Shown: one piece after another, positions 1 through 11,192 of the stretch
Numbering within the stretch: the stretch's first letter is position 1
Layout: every line of letters begins with the position of its first letter
Source of the DNA: Calliopum simillimum
Taxonomy: Eukaryota > Arthropoda > Insecta > Diptera > Lauxaniidae
DNA length: 64,000 bases
Assembly (NCBI GenBank): GCA_951812925.1
Contig: OX638368.1
Location: 20,957,187 to 21,021,186 of the forward strand
Direction of reading: 5' to 3'
Notes under the pieces: model-generated
Told to the model about the DNA's origin: nothing
What the model saw: the letters and a program-made list of their open reading frames with translations, nothing else
Databases searched by the model: none
Translations under genes and position numbers: made by a program

Positions 1-508
1 GTCTTCGCCGTTAAAGATAGCTCGGGGGATTGAAAATGAGCAAAATCGATCATCGGACACGCCTACCGCCCATACAAAAAATATATTCAAAATGCAATTT
101 TAGGAGTATTTTTCACGACAATGCAACCAAAATACACATAAATACTACAAATTGTAAGCGCAAGCTCTGACAAAAAACTGAGCGAATTCGGACAAGAAGG
201 CGTGGCACCTCTCATATGAGCAAAAGCTTCAAAACGCTATACTGAAAGCGTTTTTTGAGATATTCGAACCAATTTAGACTCAGATACCGAAAATTATACA
301 TTTCAGCTTTCTGCAAAAATTGGGTGAAATCGGACAAGGGGGCGTAGCACCTCCCATATAAGCAAAAGTTTCAAAATGCTATACTGAAAGAGGTTTTTGA
401 GATAATCCAACTAAATTTCACTCAAATACTAAAGACTATAAATGCACGCTCTAAACTAAAACTAAAAGGACTCAGAGGGCGTGGCACTTCCTATATAAGC
501 AAAAACTT
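1..508 (+). mobile_element. DINE-1-like Helentron, 5' part cut by window edge
   Basis: Starts inside the element. It shows the stretch with the ACGCCTACCGCCCATAC motif and then about three imperfect ~140-bp tandem units, each carrying a GGGCGTGGCACCTCC-type motif followed by ATATAAGCAAAAGCTTC. The same unit recurs at 9381-10180, 36174-36980 and (inverted) 41847-42731, which defines the family. The 3' hairpin and CTAG terminus are missing, so this copy is truncated near 508. No protein is encoded. Confidence 0.7.
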
Positions 509-1777
509 CTTAATTTTTAATTTGGTAAGAAACCATTTCGGTAGTCATATTTTCTAAACTAATTTGGGATCGCTGTTTTAGCAGAGATAATCGAAAATTT
601 CAAACTTTGTGCACGCAGCCCAGGAAAAAAATTCAATCACGTTGTCGTGAACTGCACCAAGATGTGAAATTGCACGTGAGCGTTTACTGAATAAGAAAAA
701 TAAGTTTTCAAAATTAGTTCATGGCATGGTTTTTAAAATGAGAAAAGAACGACTACAAACCAAAACCAAAATAGTCATTTTAGATGTATTTATTAATGCT
801 GAATTCGAAATTGGAAACAAAATTGCTGTATCACTTATGGTTTGTGAGATATCTCACCCCTAATGTTAAAAAAACACGATTTTTGAGGTTGTGTAGAACA
901 CGTACAAAATTGTTTTGGTCTTTTCTATTAAATGTGTCATTTAGTACTGCTCTTTTTCTTCAAAATGAGTTACAGGATGGTCTTGTATGATTTTTCTTTA
1001 AAAAGTTATGACCATTTTAAAATAAAATTATGGCAATTGCTATAGAGAATCCGCACATGATTTTTAACTTTCATGATGTCATTTTAAAATGGTCACAACT
1101 TTTTGAAAAAAAGTCGCACAAACCCATTTTATAGCTCATTTTGAAGGAAAAAAGCAGTTCTAAATGATGCATTCAATAACAACTAGCAATGTATTTTTTT
1201 GCATCCAATAAAAAAAAATTAAAATATTCATTTTTTTCCAACATTAAGACCGGGAGCCGGCATGGAGCATGCCTTAAAACTTAATATTTTTTAATATTTT
1301 TCCTTTTAAATTAATCAACATTTAATTTCCTACAATATTGTATAAGAATTCCAGAACAAATATTCCTAACTTTAAAAATTACAAAAAACCAATTTATAGA
1401 AAAAAAAAACATGAAAATTTTCTTAAAAAATTTAAATTTTTGCACCGACACAGCCACAAATTTAATTTTTGGACCAAAACTTTTTAGGAAGATAATGTTG
1501 ACCTAGTCATTCTCTACAAAAGTTGGCTTGGAAACATTACGAAAAAATGAATAGTTTTGAAGTAACGGGCAGTCAAAGCGACTTGCCTTTTTTAGTCAAT
1601 TTTTCGACCTTTGATCGAAAACCGGCTGGGTTTTTTCCACTACCGATTCCAAATTATTTTTTGAGATCTTAGTTTTTTGACCTCTAATTTCAGGAAATGG
1701 ACGGCGAGCAAACAAATTCACAACTTTGCACATTTCATATATCTTGTGGGCGCTCTAAAATATATATATATATAATA
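509..1777. other. Gene-free AT-rich DNA
   Basis: No exon-like or conserved reading frame is visible. Positions 730-830 resemble 60120-60180 (both carry an AATGCTGAATT-type stretch), so part of this is a dispersed repeat. Positions 985-1100 contain imperfect inverted copies around a TGGTCATAACTTTTT-like motif (near 1010 and 1090). A short TA run precedes the foldback element. Confidence 0.5.
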
Positions 1778-3193
1778 GGGTGGGCCGATTTGAAAACTGA
1801 TCTCGGCTACCCCCCTATGTGAAAGTTCATTCAATTCTATGAATATTATCCCAAGGAACTATACCTCTGCGTTCAACTTTAGTTCGGCGCATTTTTGATC
1901 GAAAATTTTACCTTTTTAGTAATATTTTTTTTATTTTCATACTAAATTTTAAAAATTTTTATAAAGACAAAAGTAATGTCATTATATGATTTGGCTGGTA
2001 TTCTGTCAGTTATCAATTAAATTAGATTTTGTTTACATAAAAAGTTTACTTAGTGGTGCGGAATTGATGCTATATATTTAAAAAAGTGATATGGGTCAAA
2101 TAGCCGATTATTATGACCGACTTTCAAAATAAACGATTCATATTTTTGGATCAATTTTTTCAAACAAAACACCAATCTAGGCTGAAAGTTCATTCAATTC
2201 TATGAATATTTGTCCAAGGAACCATACCTCTACGTTCAACTTTAGTTCGGCGCATTCTTGATTGAAAATTTTACCTTGCGTTTAATATTTATTTTTATGC
2301 TTAATTTTCATAATTCTTATAGAGACAAAAGTAATATCATAATATGTTTTGGCTGGTATTCTGTCAGCAATCAAAAAATTGGTTTCTGTTTTTATGGAAA
2401 GTTTACTTGATAGCATGGAATTGATTATAATTTTAATTTTACAGAACAATATATAAAAATCCATGTAAAAATATGATTCGTTTATTTTGAAATCGGTTAT
2501 TTGACCGATATAATTTTTTGGAATAAATATAATCAATTCCACGCTATCAAGTAAACTTTTCGTAAAAACAGAACCTAATTTTACTGATTACTGAAAGAAT
2601 ACCAGCAAAAATATATTATGATATTACTTTTGTCTCTATAAGAATTTTTAAAATTAAGCATAAAAATAAATATTAAACGCAAGGTAGAATTTTCAATCGA
2701 AAATGCGCCGAACTAAAGTTGAACGTAGAGGTATGGTTCCTTGGGCAAATATTCATAGAATTGAATGAACTTTCAGCCTAGGTTGGTGTTTTGTTTGAAA
2801 AAATTGATCCAAAAATATGAATCGTTTATTTTGAAAGTCGGTCATAATAATTGGCTATTTGACCCATATCACTTTTTTAAATATACAGCATCAATTCCAC
2901 ACTATCAAGTAAAGTTTTCGTTTAAACAAAACTTAATTTAATTGATTACTGATAGATTCCCAGCCAAATCATATAATGACATTACTTTTGTCTGTATAAA
3001 AATTTTTAAAATTTAGTATGAAAATAAAAAAAAAAAATTACTAAAAGGTAAACTTTTCGATCAAAAATGCGCCGAACTAAAGTTGAACGCAGAGGTATAG
3101 TTCCTTGGGCAAATATTCACAGAATTGAATGAACTTTCACATAGGGGGGTGGCCGAGGTCGATAAAATTTCGTCCATGCAATTTGGCCCACCC
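1778..3193. mobile_element. Foldback transposon, 1.4-kb near-palindrome
   Basis: The whole interval is one large inverted repeat centred near 2486. GGGTGGGCC at 1778 is matched by GGCCCACCC ending at 3193, and both ends are flanked by TA. Each arm of about 700 bp consists of two direct copies of a subunit (about 1810-2170 and 2178-2480 on the left, mirrored on the right). Every subunit contains the motif TTCAACTTTAGTTCGGCGCA, or its complement, at roughly 1875, 2235, 2710 and 3075. There is no transposase, so it is non-autonomous. A TA target suggests Tc1/mariner-type mobilisation, but the foldback design leaves the family open. Confidence 0.85.
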
Positions 3194-3306
3194 TAATATA
3201 TAAATATATTATAATGGTTCTTCTACAACCTCATAATGACCAGAAATGTTGATATTAAAGTTCAATTTAACAAAACCTCACTTTGGGCGAAGAGCTATAT
3301 TATCAA

Positions 3307-3523
3307 GAGACGCATAGAAGCACTGGAGCAATTTTATGAGGTTTGTATTGTTCACAGACGGTAGCTTTGTCGAATTTAGAAGTTAAATCTATTTATATTC
3401 CTTCGCTTCCGGATGGGAAGGGATATAAATAGATTGTTTGGTTGAATTAAGTTGCCGTTCAACTCCACTGTCTGTGGCTAATACAAAATCCAAAAAATTG
3501 CTCAAGTGCTTCTTTGCGTCTCT
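3307..3523. mobile_element. Small palindromic (hairpin) element
   Basis: The left arm begins AGAGACGCATAGAAGCACT and the right arm ends AAGTGCTTCTTTGCGTCTCT, its near-complement. The centre at about 3415 is itself palindromic (AAATCTATTTATATTCC against GGGATATAAATAGATT). It has no coding content and is probably a MITE-like hairpin or an old foldback relic. Confidence 0.65.
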
Positions 3524-4369
3524 CGGTTATACATATATCTCTTTGGGTTAACGGAAAAAATAAAATTCCTTTTCTAGCATTAGCAGAGAGCTTTTTGAAG
3601 GCTCATTATTGCAAGGTTCTAAAAATTTTATCATATACTAGAACCAACCATTTTTTTTCGCACTGGTCCCTGCTACAAAATAAAGCTTTAGTGCTTATAC
3701 CAAATCTCGTAAAGCCTTACAAAGTTCAAAATTTCAGAGTCAATTAATTTTTATGAAATGTATACCCTTTACAGAGCATTTAATAGCAACAGGTCTGATT
3801 TTTTTATTAAAAAAAGTTTATGGATTTTGAATAAATGCTCTAAGCCTTGAACTCTTATCTTTAAAACTTTGTAATTATACGGTGTTACTTTGTCCTAATT
3901 AAAGCGGAAGTTATTTGTTATTTTGTTAATATTAGAGTTCGCTTTGTGGCCGATATTCGACCATTTCAATTTGACGGTTACCTTAAGCAAACCAAATTTT
4001 ATTAGTAACCATTATTTTCCCTACAGGAGCTTGGCAGTCCTAACTTTAGAACAAAAAACTGCGATGAGGGTTTGTTCGAGTATTACGTTAGCAGATTTAG
4101 CATGATTTTAGACCCCTTCCTTCACGTAAGTAAAAATTACCAACACTACTCTCCTAGGATAAGCAGTTTTTTAAGTCTTTTATTTGACTTAAATTTAAAA
4201 ATTTAATTTTTTTTGTCTTATATAAGATATTTATCCACCATTACCTCCCCCCCCACCTATAAGTAAATCTTGAACCCACACCCCCCATTACATGCTTACG
4301 TAATAGATAAACGACCCCTGAAACACAAAACGGCCTATGTTTTTCCTTCTTAACCCTTGTGCCGCGTCT

Positions 4370-5395
4370 GGATTGAAATTGATTAAATTTTAACAATCCA
4401 ATCTGATCCAGAATTGTGAACCAGATTTCTCGGATAGATTTGGATTCAGAATCGGATCAATGTATTTTAATCCAGGGAATATGGATTGTTGCGAAAGATT
4501 GGAATGGTTTTAGATAGACGCAGTCTATCAATCTTTCAGAATCCAGATTTTGATCCAGAATTGTTTACCATACCCTCAATAAAGATTTGGAAACATCGTT
4601 ACGCTAATCCAATTTGAACAAGAGAATATGGATTACCATAAAAGATTAAAATGGATTAAATTTGATGTACGCCCACATTTTTCCAAAAGTGCGAATCAAG
4701 ATTCCCGGGGAATTTTCTTAAACTGCAATAGAGAATGCACGGCAGTATGGGAAAATTACCCGGGAATATTTATTCACGATAACCCCCATTATTTCTAAAA
4801 AGTGCGACAAGCTCAGACTATGTGCTATGGAATAACGCGATGAATGCGACGTGAAATAATGCATGAGCAAATCGCACCCCGCGAGGAATCAAAGTCCAAC
4901 TACAATCCATTTGAGTCCTTTTCAATCCAAGTATGCACTTGGAAAAAAGCGTGATCGATGTCAATCCAATTTTTAACCCAACGATATACTTCCTGCAATA
5001 ACCTGACATTGCTGAATTGTGATCATCAAGGAGATAATATTTGGGCAAGAACAATATCGTGGGTTCCTGGGATTGTGGTATTTCTCATAGGAATTAAAGT
5101 CCAACTTCAATCCATTTGAGTCCTTTTCAATCCAAGAATGAACATAGAAAAAAAAGCGCTATCAATGTCAATCCAGTCGTATCCATATTAATCGAAATGC
5201 AATTATTAAAGGTTATGCAAACCTTTTTTGTTATTGCACTTTTTAAACATCAGTTAATGCCATTTTTAAAGTAAAAACATTGCTCGAATAATAAGTTAAT
5301 TTTTTATTTTTCAAATCCATTTCAATCCATTAGATTGAAATACTTAGATTAAAATGGATTGGTATTCAATCCAGAGGTTTTGTGGTCTGGATAGT
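4370..5395. repeat. GGATTGAA-rich repeat region with a direct duplication
   Basis: Motifs of the GGATTGAAATGGATT type occur repeatedly on both strands. A block of about 90 bp containing CCATTTGAGTCCTTTTCAAT is present twice in direct orientation, at about 4880-4970 and 5089-5180. The outer ends (TCTGGATTGAAAT near 4370, TTCAATCCAGAGG near 5370) are loosely inverted, so it may be a decayed element with subterminal repeats. No coding sequence is evident. Confidence 0.45.
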
Positions 5396-5839
5396 ATGGG
5401 TCCAAATAGAATCAAATGGACACTTTCTTTATTCATATTTATTTTTCCTTAACGAAGATTCTATATCTATACCGAATTCCATAAAAATTTTAATTTTATC
5501 GTGGCAAGCGCATTGTAGTTTTTTGGCGAAAATTGAAAGAAGAAAGTATCCTTGCTGGGAGCAAATTTTCAATTTTCGAAATATTAACAATTGTAAACGT
5601 TCCCTCTCGAGAAGGAAATATATTGTCTAGAGTTAATTTCTTGATAAATTCATGACAAGGCCCACTATGATCAAAGCTTCGATTCAAGTGGCTCAAAACG
5701 AAATGCTGTTTTTTGTTTTGATCTATTTCAAAGTTATTAATAAAAAAACCCTTTTTAAAAATGTTGTGTATACGTATGTATATTTTTGAAAAGATTTATT
5801 ATTCTTACTAAAAACCAGCAAGAATGTTACCTTTGACCT

Positions 5840-6115
5840 AGTAAAAAAATTACATACCCCACACTAAAGTATGTTGAAAACTTTGCTTGTACGGGAGGTG
5901 TCACACCATCTTGACTGAATTCACTTAGTTTTTGCTATTCTCCGAGCTTAGCTAGTTTTTGCTTGGAGCTTGAATTTACTTATACTTACTATACTTACCA
6001 TAATATTTATATGTATTTTGCTTGCGTTATAATGCTTATAATGCTCTTGATATTGCAGCCTGACGGACATGGGTGTATCGACTCGAGAGGTGACGCTGAT
6101 CAAGAATATACAGTA
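5840..6115 (-). mobile_element. DINE-1-like Helentron fragment, inverted
   Basis: The 3' hairpin and CTAG end are not visible. A single diverged ~140-bp unit at about 5880-5980 leads into the conserved head block near 6065-6112 (TATCGACTCGAGAGGTGACG then CTGATCAAGAATATA). That head is the signature shared with the copies at 36174 and 42731. It is heavily deleted relative to the roughly 0.8-0.9 kb full copies. Confidence 0.6.
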
Positions 6116-6711
6116 GGTCAAAGCCAAACTCGTACACCAAAGAAACTATTTTTCAATGCCCAAAAACTAAGTACGCAAAAATAATTTTAGAAACTTGAAG
6201 TACATTTTTAAATAGCCTATTTAATCCTTCAATTTAAACAAAAAACCAAATTGAAAATATTCCGTTATTTTTGAAAATAAATAAAGAGTTACAGAAATCA
6301 AGCATATTCAGTACCAAAGCCAAACTCGTACACCTAAACAAAATGATAATTTTTACATGAGTTCAGTATTTAGTGCACGCAAAAAAATGATCCGCAAAAA
6401 TTGATTTTCAAATAGCACAAAGTGATAATAATCTCTTCAAAAATTACAGTTTGTTCCAGTAATTCAATTACTTTACTGAATTCTTATGAAAAAGTAATGG
6501 CACGACAGTAAAATATCCGGCTAAAACATCAAAAAGTACAGAGATAAACAGTGAAAACTATTGAATAGAGAAGTAAAAACTTGTCGCATGAAAAAATGCC
6601 AGTGAACTCTGCAATATTTTCTTAGAATAAATTTCAATTATTACTGATTGAGATTGTTAAAAATTTTATTGAAAAATTATTTAAATCAAACAATAAGCTA
6701 TAGAAATAAAA

Positions 6712-6785
6712 GTGCTACAGTAGCTCAGTGGTTAGAGCGTCGACTAGAAACACAAAGGTCCCAAGTTTGACACCCATCAACAAAA
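6712..6785 (+). pseudogene. tRNA-like relic (possible tRNA-derived SINE head)
   Basis: A good A-box/D-arm string TAGCTCAGTGGTTAGAGC lies at 6721-6738. About 26 nt later a degenerate B-box/T-arm (AAGTTTGACACCC) follows near 6763, where a functional gene would have GGTTCGANNCC. The acceptor-stem ends pair poorly and no clean anticodon loop is visible. The spacing fits a tRNA-derived sequence, but it is unlikely to be a working tRNA gene. Confidence 0.4.
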
Positions 6786-7129
6786 ATTATTTTTATATTT
6801 TAATATTTTTTAAAAAATTTACTGTTTGCAATCAGTAAAAAATACGGTTTTTCTTTACGGGCGCACAGTTACTGAAAAAATCAGTAAAAAATACTGGGAT
6901 CTTCAATGAATTTTTACGGTTTAGTTTTTTCCGTGTGTACATTATTTTGTTTTTAATTGTTATGTTTCGGCCTTTTGGCATCCTTTGAATTAATTTTTCA
7001 CAATAGCTCGGATAAATTTTTTCCAATTTTCCACGAATACCCTTTTCAGTTCAGTTTTTGAAGAAATATTGTGCTGGTGAACTTTTGCGTCCAGATAATT
7101 CCACAAGATTTATATCTGGACCCTACGCC

Positions 7130-8700
7130 AGTGTTACAAATACATTAGGTCAATCTCAAAATCTGCCACGTGACATTCGTACGCTGTTTTTTGGTCATGT
7201 CTATGTTAAATAAGTGAAATGTTCATGATTTAAGAATTTTATATTATTAAGCTTCTTGAGATACACATTTCCTTTGAACAAAGAATTGTTATAAATTGTG
7301 TGGTTTTCGTGTTATTGGCAGTCAAACTTCTCTGCCACGTAACACAAATTTGGAAGTCATTTTAGAGGTGCACATACATTTATCGAAAATTCTGCGCTTC
7401 TACCCAACCGATCGATCACAAATTTTTATGTGTTAGAAAGGAAAGATGAGTTAAGAGAACTGCATTCATGATTGTCTATTAAGCTTATGTGGAAATGATT
7501 TAAGAGCGAAAACATTGTCTCTGCCACGTGACATACAAAATCTGCCACGCTACACCGTCTGAAAAATTGTATAAAAAAATGTATTCATACCCTTGTGAAT
7601 GTTCGTAATAACAAACAGAATGACAAAGAGCATTAAATCATGTATGCCTACTTCGCTAGACCTCCCTTAAGCTTCATTTTACCCAAGTTTCCCATTAGGT
7701 TAGGCGCCAGACCGACTTGAGTATAAAAAATATGAGAACCGCAATCTGAGCCTAGATTCTTATTGGTAGGACTCCAAGTTACTAAAAATACGATGATGCC
7801 AGAATCTGCGACGGTCCATTTTTTTTAAATGCCCTACCCCCCATTCAGGCCTACCATGGCTTTCCGTCCTAGTTTTTTATAGCCGTTTATGATGGACTTA
7901 GATCTGCTAATCACGAATCTGAGTTTGTTTTTTTTTTATCACGTCTGGATCCTGAGTTATCCTTGCTTAAAAATGAAAAAATCACTGTTTTGGGTTCTAC
8001 TTAAAGCTACATTACAAAAGCAGAAAAGGGTATCATTGATGTTTTTTAATGGATTTGGATAGCCAACTGTATTCACAAGAAGCCATACTGACGCTAGTTT
8101 TAGGTTGTATTACTTATTTACGAGATATAGGCCATTACAAAAAAGGGTTTTTTCAACGCCATACAAAGGATTAATGATTTGATGGTTTTAGATTTTAATA
8201 CATATCTCACAAACTATGAGAGCGATTTTGATGAAAATTAATGGAAGAATGGCGAATATAAATACCACACGGTGGGTGGAAAAAATGTGAAATTAAATAA
8301 GTGCCACGCCCACTTTTTCACTTATCAAGTTATACGATCGCATGGCAGCGGCTCTTTCTTCTTGTAATGCTCAAATGTTACATCTTCTTTGAGCTTTTCG
8401 GTATAATTTTTATTTGTTTCAGCCTTGGTGAGGCGACCCTGTGCGACAAATTGGCGATTGAGGTCAAAAAACGAAATATAAAATTTACTGTGACAAATCT
8501 CTGTCACGTTACACAATTATTATGGTCTTTTAGAGAAGGAAGTCTTCTAAAAATTGCTAAAACTTAAGTGTGGTCAAGATGCATCCATAGTCTGTTCATC
8601 AGAAATGCAATTGCCGTCAAATTAGATCGCGGTTAAAGTGTCACTAAAAACTTTTTCCTTTTTTGTATCTGCCACGATACCTTTAAGTTGCGGCTGTTTT
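7130..8700. repeat. Dispersed CTGCCACGTGACAT-type motifs
   Basis: Variants of TCTGCCACGTGACA occur near 7158, 7328, 7520, 7543, 8490 and 8670 in otherwise unremarkable DNA. The pattern resembles the subterminal motif repeats inside the TA-flanked elements at 26068-26577 and 32896-34005. I could not find matching terminal inverted repeats, so element boundaries are unresolved. No gene is seen between 6116 and 9380. Confidence 0.35.
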
Positions 8701-9380
8701 CATTGCCATAAAATCGGCTTACCGAAACAATTTTTTTTACATTTTATTATTTATTTATGGTATATATGGTATAATTTCACATAACTAGCCACAATAAAAC
8801 ACCACGTGAATTGAGTTTAGCGGTTCTTACCTTTTTTCCAGAGCTCTGAATTTTTTATATTGTTTTTTATATTTTGTTCACTTGGAAAAAACAATGGAAG
8901 TGCCACTTTATTCCACATATATAGAAATACCTCCTAACGCTAGATAGTACAAAACATGATCTTTCGATACATGCAAAAAAAATTTTAAAAAACTTGAAAT
9001 AAAAAATTTTTCCCTGGTTTCCTTTTTTGTGATTTTGACCATTAAAATTGTAAAGTTTAACTATCGACATGAAGATTGCCGCCACCCTAGCTCTGAGGGA
9101 TAGATAGATATTTTTGAAGGTTGAAGAACGTGGTTCAAAAATGCATGCGCATCGGTCCGAAATGAATCAATTCTCAGCTTCGTAGTAGGTCGAAAATTTA
9201 AATCCAAGACATGGATTCTTATGTATTTTTTCCCGTGGGATCAAATGATACCATTAGTTTTCTGATTAGACGTCCATTTTTGGCATTAAGTGAACTTTTC
9301 AGCTCAAAAAAGTCGAAATTTTTCGAAAACCTCCTGTTTGAGCACTCCACAATTGAACAGAAAAAGTCTTAGAAAGATTT

Positions 9381-10180
9381 GAAATGTCTGTCTGGCTGGC
9401 TGGCTGTGTGTTGAAATACACTTTTTGGGAAAACTGAGCAAGATAATTCAATGAAATTTTATACACTGCCTCCATCGTCAAAGATAGTTTGGAGGATTGA
9501 AAATGAGCGAAATCGGTCAACGGACACGCCTACCGCCCATACAATAAATATATTCAAAATGCAATTTTAGGAGTATTTTTCACGACAATACAACCAAAAT
9601 ACGCATAAATACTAAAAATTGTAAGCGCAAGCACTGAAAAAGAACTGAACGAATTCGAACAAGAGGGCGTGGCACCTCCCATATAAGCAAAAGCTTCAAA
9701 ACGCTATACTGAAAGCGTCTTTTGAGATATTCGAACCAAATTTGACTCAGACGCTAAAAATTATAAATCAAAGCTCTCAACAAAAATTGGGCGAAATCGG
9801 ACAAGGGGACGTGGCACCTCCCAAGCAAAAGTTTCAAAATGTTATACTGAAAGAGTTTTTTGAGAAAATCCAACCAAATTTCACTCAAATACTAAAAACT
9901 ATAAATGCACGCTCTAAGCTAAAACTAGACGAACTCGGAAAAGAGGGCGTGGCACCTCCTATATAAGCAAAAGCTTCAAAACGCTATACTGAAAATGTTT
10001 TTGAGATAATCCAACCAAATTTCACTCAGACACTAAAAACTATAAATGCAAGCTCTGAACAAAAACTGGGTGAACTCGGACAAGAGGGCGTGGTACCTCC
10101 CTTACAATCAAAATTTTCAAAATACTGCGGTGTTGGATATTTATTTTTTGGCCAGGCCAAAAGTTACACCCTTACTAGTT
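9381..10180 (+). mobile_element. DINE-1-like Helentron, 5'-truncated
   Basis: Enters the family at the TCTGGCTGGCTGG block (about 9388) and runs through about four tandem ~140-bp units. It ends with the hairpin TTGGCCAGGCCAA followed by ACACCCTTACTAG and T, which is the Helitron-type 3' end (stem-loop shortly before a CTRR terminus). The 5' head is missing. It is non-coding and non-autonomous. Confidence 0.75.
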
Positions 10181-10774
10181 TAATGATAACGTTGATGTCG
10201 CTGAAAAGAGAGCAATGAGAGAAAATTTTAAAATAGATGAGCAAGGAAACAGAAAATTACAAGTAGGGTATAAAAACACCAAAAAGGATTTCTTTGTAAT
10301 GAAATACTGCTTTACGTAAATGTAGGAACTGAGCTAAATGGACGACTTGGCAGCACTGACAAAACAAACGAGACTCGACAAAAATGACGAAAGCTTTTAA
10401 AATTTAAAATTTTAATAAACGAACGAACGATAATTGAATGAGTAGTCGATGAAGAGACGTCGATAAGGTGGTTGTCTCCGTGAAAGTAAAGAAGAAATAT
10501 TAGAGAACATTGTAAAGAAAAAGAATTGAAAGTGTAAAGAAAAACTTAAATAGAAAGAAGAACTAAAATGTTAACAATTTAACAATGCTATTAATCATAA
10601 TTGCAACTAAAATGAACTTAGTATGTGTAAATAAAACTAAATGAAAACTTGAAGTGTTGTATTATGTGGTTTTTATTAAAAAAGAATAGAAAGCCTACAT
10701 AAATAATGTTCTAAATGTAATTTAAAGCTTCAAATGAAAGTGATTTAAAAACATCTTGAAAAAATATTCTTCCA

Positions 10775-11136
10775 AGTAGATCAGTCAAATTAGATACTAG
10801 CTTAATACTTATGTGTGAGTCTTGCACTGTTTTGAATCATAAAACCATACCAATCGACAGAAAATTTTGCCCTGAACAACATATCAAAATTGGTCCTCCC
10901 AAGTTTTGCTGGAAATTATGTAAACAGGGCTTTCCTCCGTGAAGTACTTATCAGGTAAAAAATTATGTTATTTCCGATTTTAGTAATATTTGATTTGAAA
11001 AACTCCAATTTACATAATTTCCTTAAAATATTGCAAGGACTTAATTTGATATGTTGTTCAGGGAAAATTTGTGTATCGATTGGTCTTATAAACTTTGGAA
11101 TAAGTGGAAGACTCAAATCTAATTTGACTGGTCTAA
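10775..11136. mobile_element. MITE in the 3' flank of Toll copy A
   Basis: An inverted repeat centred near 10958. Left-arm features are GATCAGTCAAATTAGAT (10780) and CCCTGAACAACATATCAA (10871). The right-arm counterparts are TTGATATGTTGTTCAGGG (11046) and TCTAATTTGACTGGTC (11117). Unit B lacks this block entirely: there the sequence passes directly from the 3' flank to the stop region at 20533. It therefore inserted after the duplication, or was lost from B. It lies between the copy A stop codon and the conserved AATAAA at 10676-10671. Confidence 0.7.
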
Positions 11137-11192
11137 ACTGTGCCACTTTTTTTTTACTCCTCCTTTGTTCAACTTGTTCTATGTAAGTGTAT

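Noticed and set aside
2282..2542. 86-codon frame
   Set aside because: It lies wholly within the foldback palindrome, is AT-driven and resembles no protein.
6712..6785. Functional tRNA gene
   Set aside because: The T-arm/B box is degenerate and the acceptor stem does not pair; it is kept only as a tRNA-like relic.
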